DNA of 64,000 nt. Origin: Candidatus Rokuibacteriota bacterium. GTDB lineage: Bacteria; Methylomirabilota; Methylomirabilia; Rokubacteriales; CSP1-6. Where the stretch lies: assembly GCA_030647435.1 (NCBI GenBank), contig JAUSJX010000060.1:59079-123078 (forward strand), in the 5' to 3' direction. Below are positions 36,341 to 43,954 of this stretch, in pieces. The notes under the pieces are model-generated. The model was not told where the DNA came from. It saw nothing but the letters and a program-made list of their open reading frames with translations, and did not search any database. A program made the translations under genes and the position numbers. Each line of letters starts with the position of its first letter. Within the stretch, counting starts at the first letter, position 1.

Positions 36341-36392
36341 GCCCGGCGACGATGGCGACGCGTCGCCGACTCAGCGGCCCTTGTCGCGCAAC

Positions 36393-36504
36393 TGAAGCGA
36401 GCAATTCCGGGTCTCAGGCTGGGGCCCGCAGGGCAGGCCGCATCTCGCCCACCCGCCTCGCACGGCGAGGGAGCCGAGGGAACAGCGTTTGTCCGTCCTA
36501 TGCG
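36393..36504 (+). repeat. 112-bp direct repeat, copy A
   Basis: These 112 bases match 38619-38730 without gaps and with about 12 mismatches by eye. The outer 20 bases at the left and about 30 at the right (ending GTTTGTCCGTCCTATGCG) are nearly identical. The copies bracket three genes. No protein or RNA gene explains the repeat. Confidence 0.8.
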
Positions 36505-36627
36505 CACGCCCCGGCCCAGTGTCAGCGCTTCACCGCCCAGGAGGTCCACGACGTCTTCGCGCGCTACGCCCGCCCCGACGCCCGCTTCCGCTTCCTCATC
36601 ACCCCGCGTCCCTAAGGAGACACTGAG

Positions 36628-36804
36628 ATGAAGAACGTGCAGATGACGGTGGCCGGGAACATCCTGACGATCACGGTGGACTTGACCAAAGAGTTTGGGC
36701 CGTCTTCGACCGGGAAGACGATCATCATCGCCTCGACCGAGGGCAATGTCGCGGTGCCCGAGCGCGACGAGAAGATCGGGCTGAACGTCTACCGGAAGAA
36801 GTGA
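36628..36804 (+). CDS. Conserved 58-residue protein of unknown function
   Basis: The ATG at 36628 follows TAAGGAGA at 36613-36620. The protein begins MKNVQMTVAGNILTITVDL and continues KEFGPSSTGKTIIIASTEG, then ends IGLNVYRKK. I recall very similar small proteins in many unrelated bacteria, always of unknown function. The pattern of alternating hydrophobic residues suggests a small beta-sandwich. There is no signal peptide. It lies convergent to, and 5 bases from, a membrane-protein gene on the other strand. Confidence 0.8.
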   Translation: MKNVQMTVAGNILTITVDLTKEFGPSSTGKTIIIASTEGNVAVPERDEKIGLNVYRKK

Positions 36805-36808
36805 AGGC

Positions 36809-37354
36809 TCAGGCGCCCCGGCTCGGGGCGCCGCGGCGCGGTGGCTGTCCCCGCAAGCCCGCCTGCACGACAATGCCGATCAGCGCAACGGCGATCACCA
36901 GCAGGAACGCGAGCCCCTGCGAGAGGGCGACGCGGCCTTCGACGCCGGCGACGATCAAGCCCGCGCCCGCGAGCGACGAGAGCAAAATCAGCGCCCACTC
37001 GAACAGCGTCCGCACGAGCACCAGTCCCACGATCCCGGCAACGAGATAGACGACCCAGGCCGGCACATCGCCCGTGATGCCCTGCTGGCGGAGCAACAGC
37101 AGGCCGATTCCGCCGCCGGCGAAAAAACCGATCAGTGCGATGACGAGCTTCTTGGCGACGACCGCGAGCACGGCGCCCGTGAGCGCGAGGACGAGCGCCA
37201 CCGTGAGGATCATCCATTCGGACTGTCCGGGCAGCAGGCGCGGCCCGAGCGCCAATCCGGTCAGGAAGCCGACGCCGGCGACGAACGCCCAGTAGAGACG
37301 GCGTCCGTATCCCAGCAGGACGAGGCCGACGAGGATCCCGGCGATAGACGACAT
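36809..37354 (-). CDS. Membrane protein, DUF4203/TMEM198-like
   Basis: The ATG at 37354 gives 181 residues with about seven closely packed hydrophobic helices and very short loops. The start MSSIAGILVGLVLLGYGRRLYWAFVAGVGF and the glycine-rich GFFAGGGIGLLLL resemble the DUF4203 type of multi-spanning proteins, whose bacterial function is unknown. The C-terminal tail is basic and proline-rich. It is divergent from the HdrB-like gene and convergent with the 58-residue protein gene. Confidence 0.7.
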   Translation of the reverse strand: MSSIAGILVGLVLLGYGRRLYWAFVAGVGFLTGLALGPRLLPGQSEWMILTVALVLALTGAVLAVVAKKLVIALIGFFAGGGIGLLLLRQQGITGDVPAWVVYLVAGIVGLVLVRTLFEWALILLSSLAGAGLIVAGVEGRVALSQGLAFLLVIAVALIGIVVQAGLRGQPPRRGAPSRGA

Positions 37355-37448
37355 GGACGAGCGCCCCTTTCTCGCCGCGGCGTCGGCGCGGGCGGCGCCG
37401 TAGGGTACGAGGATAGCACCGAGCGCCCGTGAAAGTTCCTGGCCTCGG

Positions 37449-37477
37449 TTGACTTGCCTCGCCCCCAGGCCTAGCAT
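37449..37477 (+). promoter_or_regulatory. Probable sigma70-type promoter of the HdrB-like gene
   Basis: TTGACT at 37449-37454 and TAGCAT at 37472-37477 are separated by exactly 17 bases. The start codon is at 37495, so the leader would be only about 10 bases but still includes GGAGGG. Confidence 0.45.
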
Positions 37478-37494
37478 CCCCGGGGGAGGGCGAG

Positions 37495-38481
37495 ATGGCC
37501 TACGACTACAAGCGCTACTTCGGCGAGATCGCGGTCATTCGCGACCTGACCACCATGCCGGAAGAGGTCGGCTGGCGCACCACCGCCCCGGCGGAGAACG
37601 ACGAGCGGCACCCTATCGTGCTCTACCTCGGTTGCAATGTCTTCCGCACCTCCCACATGATTCAGACTATCACCGCGATCTTCGACCGTCTCGGGCTCGA
37701 CTACGTGGCGGTCGGCGGCCCCACGTACTGCTGCGGCATCGTCCACCACCAGCAGGGCGACACGGCCGCCGCCGGCGGCATGGCGGATCACACGATCAAG
37801 CTCTTCGAGCGCTACCAGCCCGACGAGGTCGTGATGTGGTGCCCGTCCTGCATCTACTTCTACGACGAAGTCCGCCAGGCCCAGCTTCCCTTCAAGGTCA
37901 GTCATGCCGCGGAGTTCCTTGTCTCGCGGCTGCCGGAGCTCCGATTCACCGGGCACGTGAACGCCTCGGTCGCCCTCCACTACCACAACTTCATCGAGCC
38001 CCGACGGCGCGAGGGGCTGGCGGGGCGGCGGCTCCTCGAGGCGGTACCGGGGCTTCGCTACGTGGAGATCGAGCCCGACCCACGCTTCGGCCGGAGCTGC
38101 ACGCCGTCCGTCCAGCAGCAGGTCGGCCTCGACGCCTGGAACCGGATGGCGCGTGATGAGATTGACCGCGCCTGCGCAGCGGGCGCCGGCACTCTCGCCA
38201 CGATCTATCACGGCTGCCAGCGCTATATCTGCGTCTTCGAGCTTGATCGCCCGATCGCGATCGAGCACTACCTCTCGGTCTTCGCCCGCGGGCTCGGCAT
38301 CGAGTTCGAGGACAAGTTCAAGAAGTACCGCCTCTGGCAGGATCCGGAGCGGGTTCTCGCCGAAACCACGCCCTGCCAGCGCGCGAACAATGTGGTCGCC
38401 GCGCGGGCCCGCGAAGTGGTGCAGGACGCATTCGGCCCGCTCCCGTCCGCTCGCGACGCGGCGGACGCCCCGCCGTCGTAG
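37495..38481 (+). CDS. HdrB/CCG-domain-like iron-sulfur protein
   Basis: The 328-residue protein has several cysteine motifs typical of cysteine-rich (CCG) domains of heterodisulfide reductase subunit B and related quinone-linked reductases: LYLGCN, TYCCGIVHH, WCPSCIYFY, then RSCTPS and YHGCQRYIC in the second half. The first CCG is complete; the second is degenerate (SCTPS in place of CCG). In the family these domains bind noncubane 4Fe-4S clusters used in thiol-disulfide or quinone chemistry. Here no HdrA, HdrC or flavoprotein partner is next to it, so it may work alone or with a distant complex. A promoter lies directly upstream. It is bracketed by the 112-bp repeats. Confidence 0.75.
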   Translation: MAYDYKRYFGEIAVIRDLTTMPEEVGWRTTAPAENDERHPIVLYLGCNVFRTSHMIQTITAIFDRLGLDYVAVGGPTYCCGIVHHQQGDTAAAGGMADHTIKLFERYQPDEVVMWCPSCIYFYDEVRQAQLPFKVSHAAEFLVSRLPELRFTGHVNASVALHYHNFIEPRRREGLAGRRLLEAVPGLRYVEIEPDPRFGRSCTPSVQQQVGLDAWNRMARDEIDRACAAGAGTLATIYHGCQRYICVFELDRPIAIEHYLSVFARGLGIEFEDKFKKYRLWQDPERVLAETTPCQRANNVVAARAREVVQDAFGPLPSARDAADAPPS

Positions 38482-38618
38482 CGGCGGCTTCCGCTGATGC
38501 CGGTCCTCCAGCACATCGGCGTGATCGGGGAGGGGACGTGCTCCAAACGCACGGCGGCCCTCGCGCGACGCGTGGGCGCTGCCGTCGCGCATGCTGCTGA
38601 CGCTCGCCTGCGCCCCGG

Positions 38619-38730
38619 TGAAGCGAGCAATTCCGGGTGTCAGGCCCGGGCCCGCAGAGGAGACCGCATGTCGCCCGCCCGCATCGCGCCGCGAGGGAGC
38701 CGAGGGAGCAGCGTTTGTCCGTCCTATGCG
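38619..38730 (+). repeat. 112-bp direct repeat, copy B
   Basis: This is the second copy of the repeat at 36393-36504, in the same orientation and of the same length, about 89 percent identical by eye. It ends 18 bases before the lipase gene. The rest of the 38482-38748 interval shows no gene. Confidence 0.8.
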
Positions 38731-38748
38731 TTTTGAAAGCACCTCTCT

Positions 38749-40230
38749 ATGAAAATCACTGTCGCCCCGCCACTTGGCGTTCCGCGCTCGCTGTCTAAAG
38801 CGGCAGAAGGCGCGCTGTCGCCCGCGCCAGAGTCCACGGATCCTTTGGCGTTCACGCGGCGGATTCACTTCGGCAACGACTCCGAGATCGACGAGGCGGG
38901 AGTGGCGCTCGTCGACCTCAGTGTGCTGATCTACAGACCGCTCGACACGATCCAGCGAGTGTTTGCGAAGGTGGGCGTCATGCCGACGGCGATCGACGCA
39001 TATTTCGATCGGGGCCCCGACTTCGTATGGCTGGAGAGTCAGGCGCGCGCGAAGGCCTTTGCCAAGGCGCTCAGTAGTGCGCCACCCATCTCCAGCAAAC
39101 CGAAGGCGACCGCTGCGTCGACGCTTTCCCCGCTCGATGAAAAGCTGGCACAGCTGCGCGCGGCGGTAGACACGGCCAGCGCGAGCCGGCCCACCGGATC
39201 GACGCAGGAGTCGGCGAACCTCCAGCAACTTCGTGATGAGCTCGCCAAGCTGCTGCGCACGTACATGGTGGTCGTCCCCGCCACGGACGCGGAAATCGGC
39301 CGCGATTGGCGCAATCGCGCACCGCGCGTGATTGCATTCCGGCATGGATCGGACGCCTATATCGCATTCCGCGGCTCGGCAACGCCGTTGGATTGGAAGC
39401 GGGACTTCATGTTCTGGCCGGCCGATCGGCGTCCGCTGCGGCACAAGGGGTTCGACGTCACGTGGACCGAGGTTCGCGCGCATGTCGAGGCCTGGCTGGC
39501 GCAGGCTACGCGCGAGCTGGGATCCAGGCCGACGGTCCACATCGGCGGACATTCGCTCGCGGGCGCGGTCGCGACGCTGGCGGCCGTTGATCTTGCGACC
39601 GTTGGGTATCCGATCGCCCGCGTCGTCACGATCGGGTCACCACGGGTCGGTGGTCGGGCGTTTCGGGAACTCTATCGGTCGACCACCGCGGCGCCGGACG
39701 TGTCCGGCAAGCCGCGTTTCCTCGACCAGGTGACGACGCGATTCGTGCATGGCACCGACGCCTTTTCGATGTTGCCGCCGCCGCCGTTCGCGGTGCATGT
39801 CGTTCCCCCCCTGGCGCTCAAAGCCGAGGACCGGTTGAACGTCGAGGATTTCGCCGGACAAGGCCTTCTCGACACGGCGCCCCTAATTGCCCTCGTCAGC
39901 GGCGCGAGCACGCTGCCGGCGGTGGGGTACACGGGAGGTGTGGCGCCGACGAAACCCGTGGGCCGCGTTAACTTGCTCCGTGCAGCGACGACACAGGCCG
40001 CAACCTGGACCGCCATGCTCTTCCCGGCGATTTGGTGGACGCGCCTTCTCCCGTTTCTTCCTGCCGTTGTCGAGCAAACGCGTGTGAGCTTCGGACAGCA
40101 CAGGTCGGCCCGCTATTGGGCTTTCCTGCCGCCGACGATCTTGCGCAGCGCTTTGGCGACGGTCTTGATGTCATCGAAAGGGTTGTCTCCCTCGCTCAGG
40201 CGCAGCAGCCAACCTTCCGTGAAGCCATAA
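38749..40230 (+). CDS. Class-3 (alpha/beta hydrolase) lipase-like protein
   Basis: In this 493-residue protein residues about 175-350 form the class-3 lipase domain: VIAFRHGSDAYIAFRGSA is the strand and oxyanion region, GGHSLAGAVATLAA carries the nucleophile Ser269, GSPRVGGRAF the segment before the catalytic Asp, and the His is expected in the FSMLPPPPFAVHVVPP segment. The first 170 residues are low in recognisable motifs, with an Ala/Ser-rich linker at 108-155. The C-terminal 90 residues have a hydrophobic stretch near 425-445. No signal peptide is visible. The upstream ribosome binding site is weak. The substrate may be membrane or storage lipid. Confidence 0.75.
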   Translation: MKITVAPPLGVPRSLSKAAEGALSPAPESTDPLAFTRRIHFGNDSEIDEAGVALVDLSVLIYRPLDTIQRVFAKVGVMPTAIDAYFDRGPDFVWLESQARAKAFAKALSSAPPISSKPKATAASTLSPLDEKLAQLRAAVDTASASRPTGSTQESANLQQLRDELAKLLRTYMVVVPATDAEIGRDWRNRAPRVIAFRHGSDAYIAFRGSATPLDWKRDFMFWPADRRPLRHKGFDVTWTEVRAHVEAWLAQATRELGSRPTVHIGGHSLAGAVATLAAVDLATVGYPIARVVTIGSPRVGGRAFRELYRSTTAAPDVSGKPRFLDQVTTRFVHGTDAFSMLPPPPFAVHVVPPLALKAEDRLNVEDFAGQGLLDTAPLIALVSGASTLPAVGYTGGVAPTKPVGRVNLLRAATTQAATWTAMLFPAIWWTRLLPFLPAVVEQTRVSFGQHRSARYWAFLPPTILRSALATVLMSSKGLSPSLRRSSQPSVKP

Positions 40231-40246
40231 AACGTTGCCGGCGCCC

Positions 40247-40486
40247 ATGAAGATCGCCACTTTCAACATCAACAGCATCCGGGGCCGCCTGCCGCGCCTG
40301 CTGGAATGGCTGGGCGAGGCGCAGCCGGACGTGGTGTGTCTGCAAGAGTTGCGCATCTTCCACGACGAGTGTCCGGTCGAGACGATACGCGACGCGGGTT
40401 ACGGTGCCCTCTGGCAGGGGCAGAAGCCGAGGTACAACGGCGTCGCGATCCTCGCGCGGGGCGCCGATCCGGTGGAGATGAGCGTA
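40247..40486 (+). pseudogene. xthA: N-terminal fragment of exodeoxyribonuclease III
   Basis: MKIATFNINSIRGRLPRLLEWL, then PDVVCLQELR and GYGALWQGQKPRYNGVAILAR match the first 80 residues of ExoIII/XthA, a Mg-dependent AP endonuclease of about 260 residues. The metal-binding Asn and Glu regions are present, but everything after about codon 80 is replaced by unrelated sequence, so the enzyme cannot be functional. The fragment starts 17 bases after the lipase gene. Confidence 0.8.
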
Positions 40487-40648
40487 GCTAACATAACGCC
40501 CGTTCTCGGACACGGCGGCCCTGGGTGCCCGTGTCAGACGCTGCTTGTGAGCCGGAGCTTGCCGCCCGCGCTCATGATGAGTGAGATGAACGCGCTGAGC
40601 ACGAGCACGGCGGATGGGCATGCCGAATACGACCTGAGGGGAGACGCG

Positions 40649-40708
40649 ATGCCACAGACACCTCACGTCGAGACGCACTTCACCTCCTCGGAAAAGATCC
40701 GAGACATT
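40649..40708 (+). pseudogene. First 20 codons of a VIT1/CCC1-type iron/manganese transporter
   Basis: After GAGGGGAG comes an ATG and MPQTPHVETHFTSSEKIRDI, the typical N-terminus of VIT1/CCC1-family proteins, which normally continues VIGMSDGLTVPFALAAGL. Here the sequence breaks at TGACCTGCCCCCAGG, which resembles an IS3-group terminal sequence. The remainder of the transporter is absent. The reading is short, so it depends on the distinctive motif. Confidence 0.55.
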
Positions 40709-41076
40709 GACCTGCCCCCAGGTGATGTACCAGCCGCTAGGTTAATCCAAGGCAAGCGGGCGGGTCTCGGACCTGCCCGTCACTCTGAAGCGCACCGCGG
40801 ATCCGCACCTACTCATTTCCTCAATGACCCTGTCCAGTGTCCCGTATCCGATGGCTCTACCACCTTCATCGATAGCGCCGTCGGCTTCGGGCACAGCGTC
40901 AAGGGCTTCTTTACGAACCTCTTCTCGAATTGACGCCGATAGCGCCAAGCTAACGCTCCGCCACTCGATGACGGAGGAAGCGTCATGAATAGCATCATGG
41001 TAACGACGTTCGCTTTCGTGGGAGTGCTAGCAGGAGTGCTGGCTCAACTTCACGTTCGGTCGCGACCCCGTTGGGG
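40709..41076. other. Gene-poor junction region between gene fragments
   Basis: After the VIT fragment the DNA starts with a possible IS3-type end. A reverse-strand frame at 40742-40948 with a TTG start and a 41-codon forward frame at 40985-41110 behind GGAGGAAG are the only candidates for small genes; neither has a recognisable product. On the reverse strand, roughly 40530-40620, a run reading AVLVLSAFISLIMSAGGKL could be the tail of a lost membrane protein. Confidence 0.4.
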
Positions 41077-41349
41077 CTACCTCCGCTCGAAGAAGCGACG
41101 CTTGAGGTAGGCCACGCCCCTCGTGCCGACGAGCACCGACCCCACAAAGAACATCCCCCAGCTCACGGCCGCCAGCCCCACTGCCACTTCCCCTTTACGC
41201 CACACCGTGATCGGCAAGAAGGGCACCAGGGGATACGCGAGATAAATCCCAAAGCTCAGCGCCATCAAAATGACGCCCAGCCAAAACGAAAACCCCTGCG
41301 GTGGCCTTCGGATCTTCACAATGTTTCTGGTCGCCTCCCTCTCCTCCAT
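41077..41349 (-). CDS. Small membrane protein of unknown function
   Basis: From the ATG at 41349 the product is 90 residues. A charged start (MEEREATRN) is followed by two hydrophobic helices, about residues 21-42 and 53-75, with a basic C-terminus (LKRRFFERR) that should be cytoplasmic. The frame stays open to 41445, but that part overlaps an IS3 fragment on the other strand and is not expected to be coding. I do not recognise the family. Confidence 0.55.
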   Translation of the reverse strand: MEEREATRNIVKIRRPPQGFSFWLGVILMALSFGIYLAYPLVPFLPITVWRKGEVAVGLAAVSWGMFFVGSVLVGTRGVAYLKRRFFERR

Positions 41350-41407
41350 GGCCCCAACCGTCCAGGGCGACACCACCTGCGGGCTAGGATCGTCCTGGTT
41401 GGGTACG

Positions 41408-41461
41408 TTCACGCGGCCTGACCAGGCGTGGGTTACCGACATCACTTACATCCCGGGAGGG
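41408..41461 (+). pseudogene. IS3-family transposase (OrfB) fragment
   Basis: Eighteen codons read FTRPDQAWVTDITYIPGG. This is the start of the rve catalytic core of IS3-family OrfB proteins, where the Asp of TDITYI is the first DDE residue. Sequence on both sides is unrelated. It is a relic only. Confidence 0.6.
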
Positions 41462-41468
41462 CACCCAT

Positions 41469-41822
41469 TCAGCGTACCCCTTTGGCGAACTCGCTTTCTT
41501 GGATGAAGCGCCAGCCTGCGCGCTCCGCAGCGCCACGGTCGTCGCTCGCACCGGAAATGCCAAGGAAGTTGCCGACCATCACGTAGTCATGCCCCGGAAT
41601 GTACTGCCGCAGCTGGCGCAAAAGGTCGTGTTTCTCGATGCCGCATGGCCCCACGAACGAGCAGATGTGGTGCCAGTCCGGCCAGTGAAGCGTCACCATC
41701 GCCCAATTCCCACAGAGGCCGACGATATGGCCGTGCTCGCGCAACTCGACGAGATCGAACAGCTTCACAGGACCCTTGCTGACCTCCAGTGTCTCATCCA
41801 CGTCGAACGCGTACACGACCAT
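41469..41822 (-). CDS. HAD-like hydrolase domain protein
   Basis: GGAGG lies 8 bases before the ATG at 41822. The 117-residue protein begins MVVYAFDVDETLEVS, with the HAD motif I Asp7-x-Asp9 and Thr11. GLCGNWAMVTL may serve as motif II and GASDDRGAAERAGWRFI near the end resembles motif IV with its paired Asp residues. It is much shorter than typical HAD phosphatases, with no cap domain, so it may act on a large substrate such as a nucleic acid end or protein, or be a reduced relative. Confidence 0.65.
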   Translation of the reverse strand: MVVYAFDVDETLEVSKGPVKLFDLVELREHGHIVGLCGNWAMVTLHWPDWHHICSFVGPCGIEKHDLLRQLRQYIPGHDYVMVGNFLGISGASDDRGAAERAGWRFIQESEFAKGVR

Positions 41823-41900
41823 AGCGGTTTCCTCCAGCCACCGCGTGGGCATCACAATCCGTTTCCGAAGCCCAGCGGACCGCGATGAATCCTTCCCGAA

Positions 41901-42104
41901 TCACGACTGCGCTTTGTGAAAGGCGTACAGGAACAGCACCGCACTCAGGCCAGCGAAGGCGTAGATGAAGGAAGTCAACAATCTAGTCGCCGGAATCAGA
42001 CCACGCAGAAGATTCAGTACGTCGAAGATGAAACCCGCTATCAACAGAACCGTCAGCATGACCGTTCCGACCAGTGCCAGAAATGCCGATTTCTTTAGGC
42101 TCAT
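41901..42104 (-). CDS. Small two-helix membrane protein
   Basis: The ATG at 42104 (MSLKKSAFL) gives 67 residues; a TTG-initiated form to 42140 would add 12. Two hydrophobic segments at about residues 7-30 and 40-60 should span the membrane with a short loop (LRGLIPATR) between them. No family is recognised. It is in the same orientation as the HAD-like gene, 78 bases upstream of it. Confidence 0.5.
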   Translation of the reverse strand: MSLKKSAFLALVGTVMLTVLLIAGFIFDVLNLLRGLIPATRLLTSFIYAFAGLSAVLFLYAFHKAQS

Positions 42105-42227
42105 GGTAGGAGTATGGATGTTCTCAGCGCCTTTCTTCAAGTGACGGATGGGACCGTTCGCTTAACCGCCCTCCACTCTCCCTCGCCGATTCGCGACCGG
42201 CATCGAAGGGACGGCGACGGGCCCCCT

Positions 42228-43316
42228 TCAGCGGTCCAGGATCCGCTCGTAGCGCCCGTACTCGCGGGCGGCCTCCATGAACCACCGGACGCAGTCGGGG
42301 TTGGAGCGCGGCGGCAGCTCGCACGAGGTGGACAGCACGAAGCGGGAGCGGCGCCCGACCGTGTCGATGCAGCGCCGCACCTCGGCCTCGATTTCCGCCC
42401 GGGTGGCCCGCTCGAAGATGGTCACGTCCACGTTGCCGATCCCCACCACGCCCCGCTGGTTGCCCAGCGTGACGAGCTTGTCGAGCTGGTCCACCTTGAG
42501 CGCCGGATCGTCCTGCTGGTCGAGGTCGATGGTGATCGCCACGAACCCGACGTCCATCAGGTCCTCGTGGATCTGGTGGGTCGTGCCGCAGATGTGCACC
42601 GTGGTGCCGACTCGCTTGGCCTTGAAGTAGTCCACCAGATCCTTGTGGTAGGGCTTGATGAATTCCCGATACGTGTCGGGCCCCACGAGCGAGCAGGAGG
42701 CGGTCGGGTCCGAGTAGCTGAGGCCGATCTTGGTCTCGAGGACCGCGTCGCCCACGACCTTGGCGTATTCCGTCGTGAACCGCATCAGCTCGTGGACGAA
42801 CTCTGGGTCGTCGATGGTGTCGAGGCACATCACCTCCGGATTCCGCATCAGCATGGCGATCGTCCAGGGGCCGACATTGACGGAGCCGAGCGGGCTCGGG
42901 ATCCCGGCGGCGGAAAGCGCCGAGCACTGCTCGAGAAATGCCGGCAGCCGCCCGTCACGCTTCGGGTCGGGGATCTCGAGCGACGCGAGCTTGCCCTTGT
43001 CGTCCTGCAGGACGTGACGGTCGATGGATGGGACGACGTAGTCCGAGTACTTCACGCGGCACCCGACGGCTTCGGCCTCCTTGGCGAGGTCGTTGAAGGC
43101 GATCATGATATCGGGCTGGTAGCGCTCGTAGTAGTTCAGCATCGCCTTGGCGGCCTTGGTGGGGTTGGTGCAGTACTCCTCGATCGACAGGCCGTCCAGA
43201 CAGCCGGCGAAGGCGCCGGCGATGGGGTACGCCGGCACGCGGTCCGCGAACCCGCCCTTGTAGGCGGCGACGACGCGCTCGCGCGGCGTGGACTGGGTCG
43301 TCTTCTCCTCTTCCAT
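42228..43316 (-). CDS. UroD-family protein, probable corrinoid-dependent methyltransferase type
   Basis: The ATG at 43316 has GGAGG 7 bases before it and gives 362 residues. The protein has the uroporphyrinogen decarboxylase/MtaA fold pattern. His241-x-Cys243 in HICGTT and Cys332 in TSCELPPRSNPD correspond to the zinc ligands that bind the methyl-accepting thiol in MtaA/MtbA/CmuA-type methyltransferases. True HemE proteins lack this triad. The partner (corrinoid protein or thiol substrate) is not encoded nearby. It is a cytosolic enzyme, 90 bases downstream of the HEAGH membrane-protein gene on the same strand. Confidence 0.75.
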   Translation of the reverse strand: MEEEKTTQSTPRERVVAAYKGGFADRVPAYPIAGAFAGCLDGLSIEEYCTNPTKAAKAMLNYYERYQPDIMIAFNDLAKEAEAVGCRVKYSDYVVPSIDRHVLQDDKGKLASLEIPDPKRDGRLPAFLEQCSALSAAGIPSPLGSVNVGPWTIAMLMRNPEVMCLDTIDDPEFVHELMRFTTEYAKVVGDAVLETKIGLSYSDPTASCSLVGPDTYREFIKPYHKDLVDYFKAKRVGTTVHICGTTHQIHEDLMDVGFVAITIDLDQQDDPALKVDQLDKLVTLGNQRGVVGIGNVDVTIFERATRAEIEAEVRRCIDTVGRRSRFVLSTSCELPPRSNPDCVRWFMEAAREYGRYERILDR

Positions 43317-43406
43317 GTGGCGGCCTCCTTCGAAGCGGATCGCCGCGATTATTGCCCAAGTCGACGGCGGCCTCAAGGCCCGGCGCGTGATTGTCCCAAC
43401 TGGGAT

Positions 43407-43943
43407 TCAGGTGCGTGAAGCGCGCTGCCAGGCGCGATAGGTCTCGTTGGCGAGGATGCCGAGCGCGATCGTGATCATCACGATGCCCAGGCCGAAGGTC
43501 AGCCGCCCGAGAAGCTGCGCCCAGTTGAGCAGCCCGAGCTGTCCGAGAAGATAGTTCCAGTCGTGGCCGGTAGGGTCGCCGCCGAGGAGCGGCAGCGCCC
43601 GCTTCTTCGCGTCAGCCATATAGATCGCGACGTCGGTGACGCTCTCGCCGGTCCAGAAGAGCGCGACGGCAAACGAGCCGAGCTGGCGCTGGTGGAGGAA
43701 GGTCCACGCGCAGCCGGCGGGCAGAATGACCTGGAGGGCGGAGCCGGCGAGGACGTAGAGGAAGCGCGGCAGGAAGAGCGCGAAGGTGTGGCCGGCCTCG
43801 TGGAGGACAAGGTCGATGCCGTGAATGAAGCGCAGCGGCCCGGTCGTTGAATTAAAATCCAACTCGCGTTCGAGGATCTGCCAGCCGAGGAGCGCCATCA
43901 CGAGCAGGCCGAGGGCCCGGCCGGCGACGGCCGCCCACAACAC
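43407..43943 (-). CDS. Membrane protein with HEAGH metallopeptidase-like motif
   Basis: A GTG at 43943, 12 bases after the stop of the preceding gene, gives 178 residues. An N-terminal helix is followed by LVLHEAGHTFALFLPRF, which has the HExxH zinc site of M50-like intramembrane proteases, and then by several further helices. The second M50 motif (NxxPxxxLDG) is not obvious: PLLGGDPTGHDWNYLLG is the closest acidic segment. Protease activity is therefore uncertain. It is encoded directly downstream of the moeB-like gene, which suggests co-transcription. Confidence 0.65.
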   Translation of the reverse strand: MLWAAVAGRALGLLVMALLGWQILERELDFNSTTGPLRFIHGIDLVLHEAGHTFALFLPRFLYVLAGSALQVILPAGCAWTFLHQRQLGSFAVALFWTGESVTDVAIYMADAKKRALPLLGGDPTGHDWNYLLGQLGLLNWAQLLGRLTFGLGIVMITIALGILANETYRAWQRASRT

Positions 43944-43954
43944 GAGGGGAGCCG

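Noticed and set aside
36226..36615. Forward frame of 129 codons across copy A of the 112-bp repeat.
   Set aside because: It starts inside the upstream permease gene in another frame and has no ribosome binding site; only the last 30 residues look protein-like, too little to call a gene.
37471..39552. Reverse-strand frame opposite the HdrB-like and lipase genes.
   Set aside because: No recognisable domain, and both forward genes have clear catalytic or cluster motifs.
40742..40948. Reverse-strand frame of 68 codons with a TTG start.
   Set aside because: The composition is protein-like but there is no ribosome binding site or family resemblance, so it is only mentioned in the region description.
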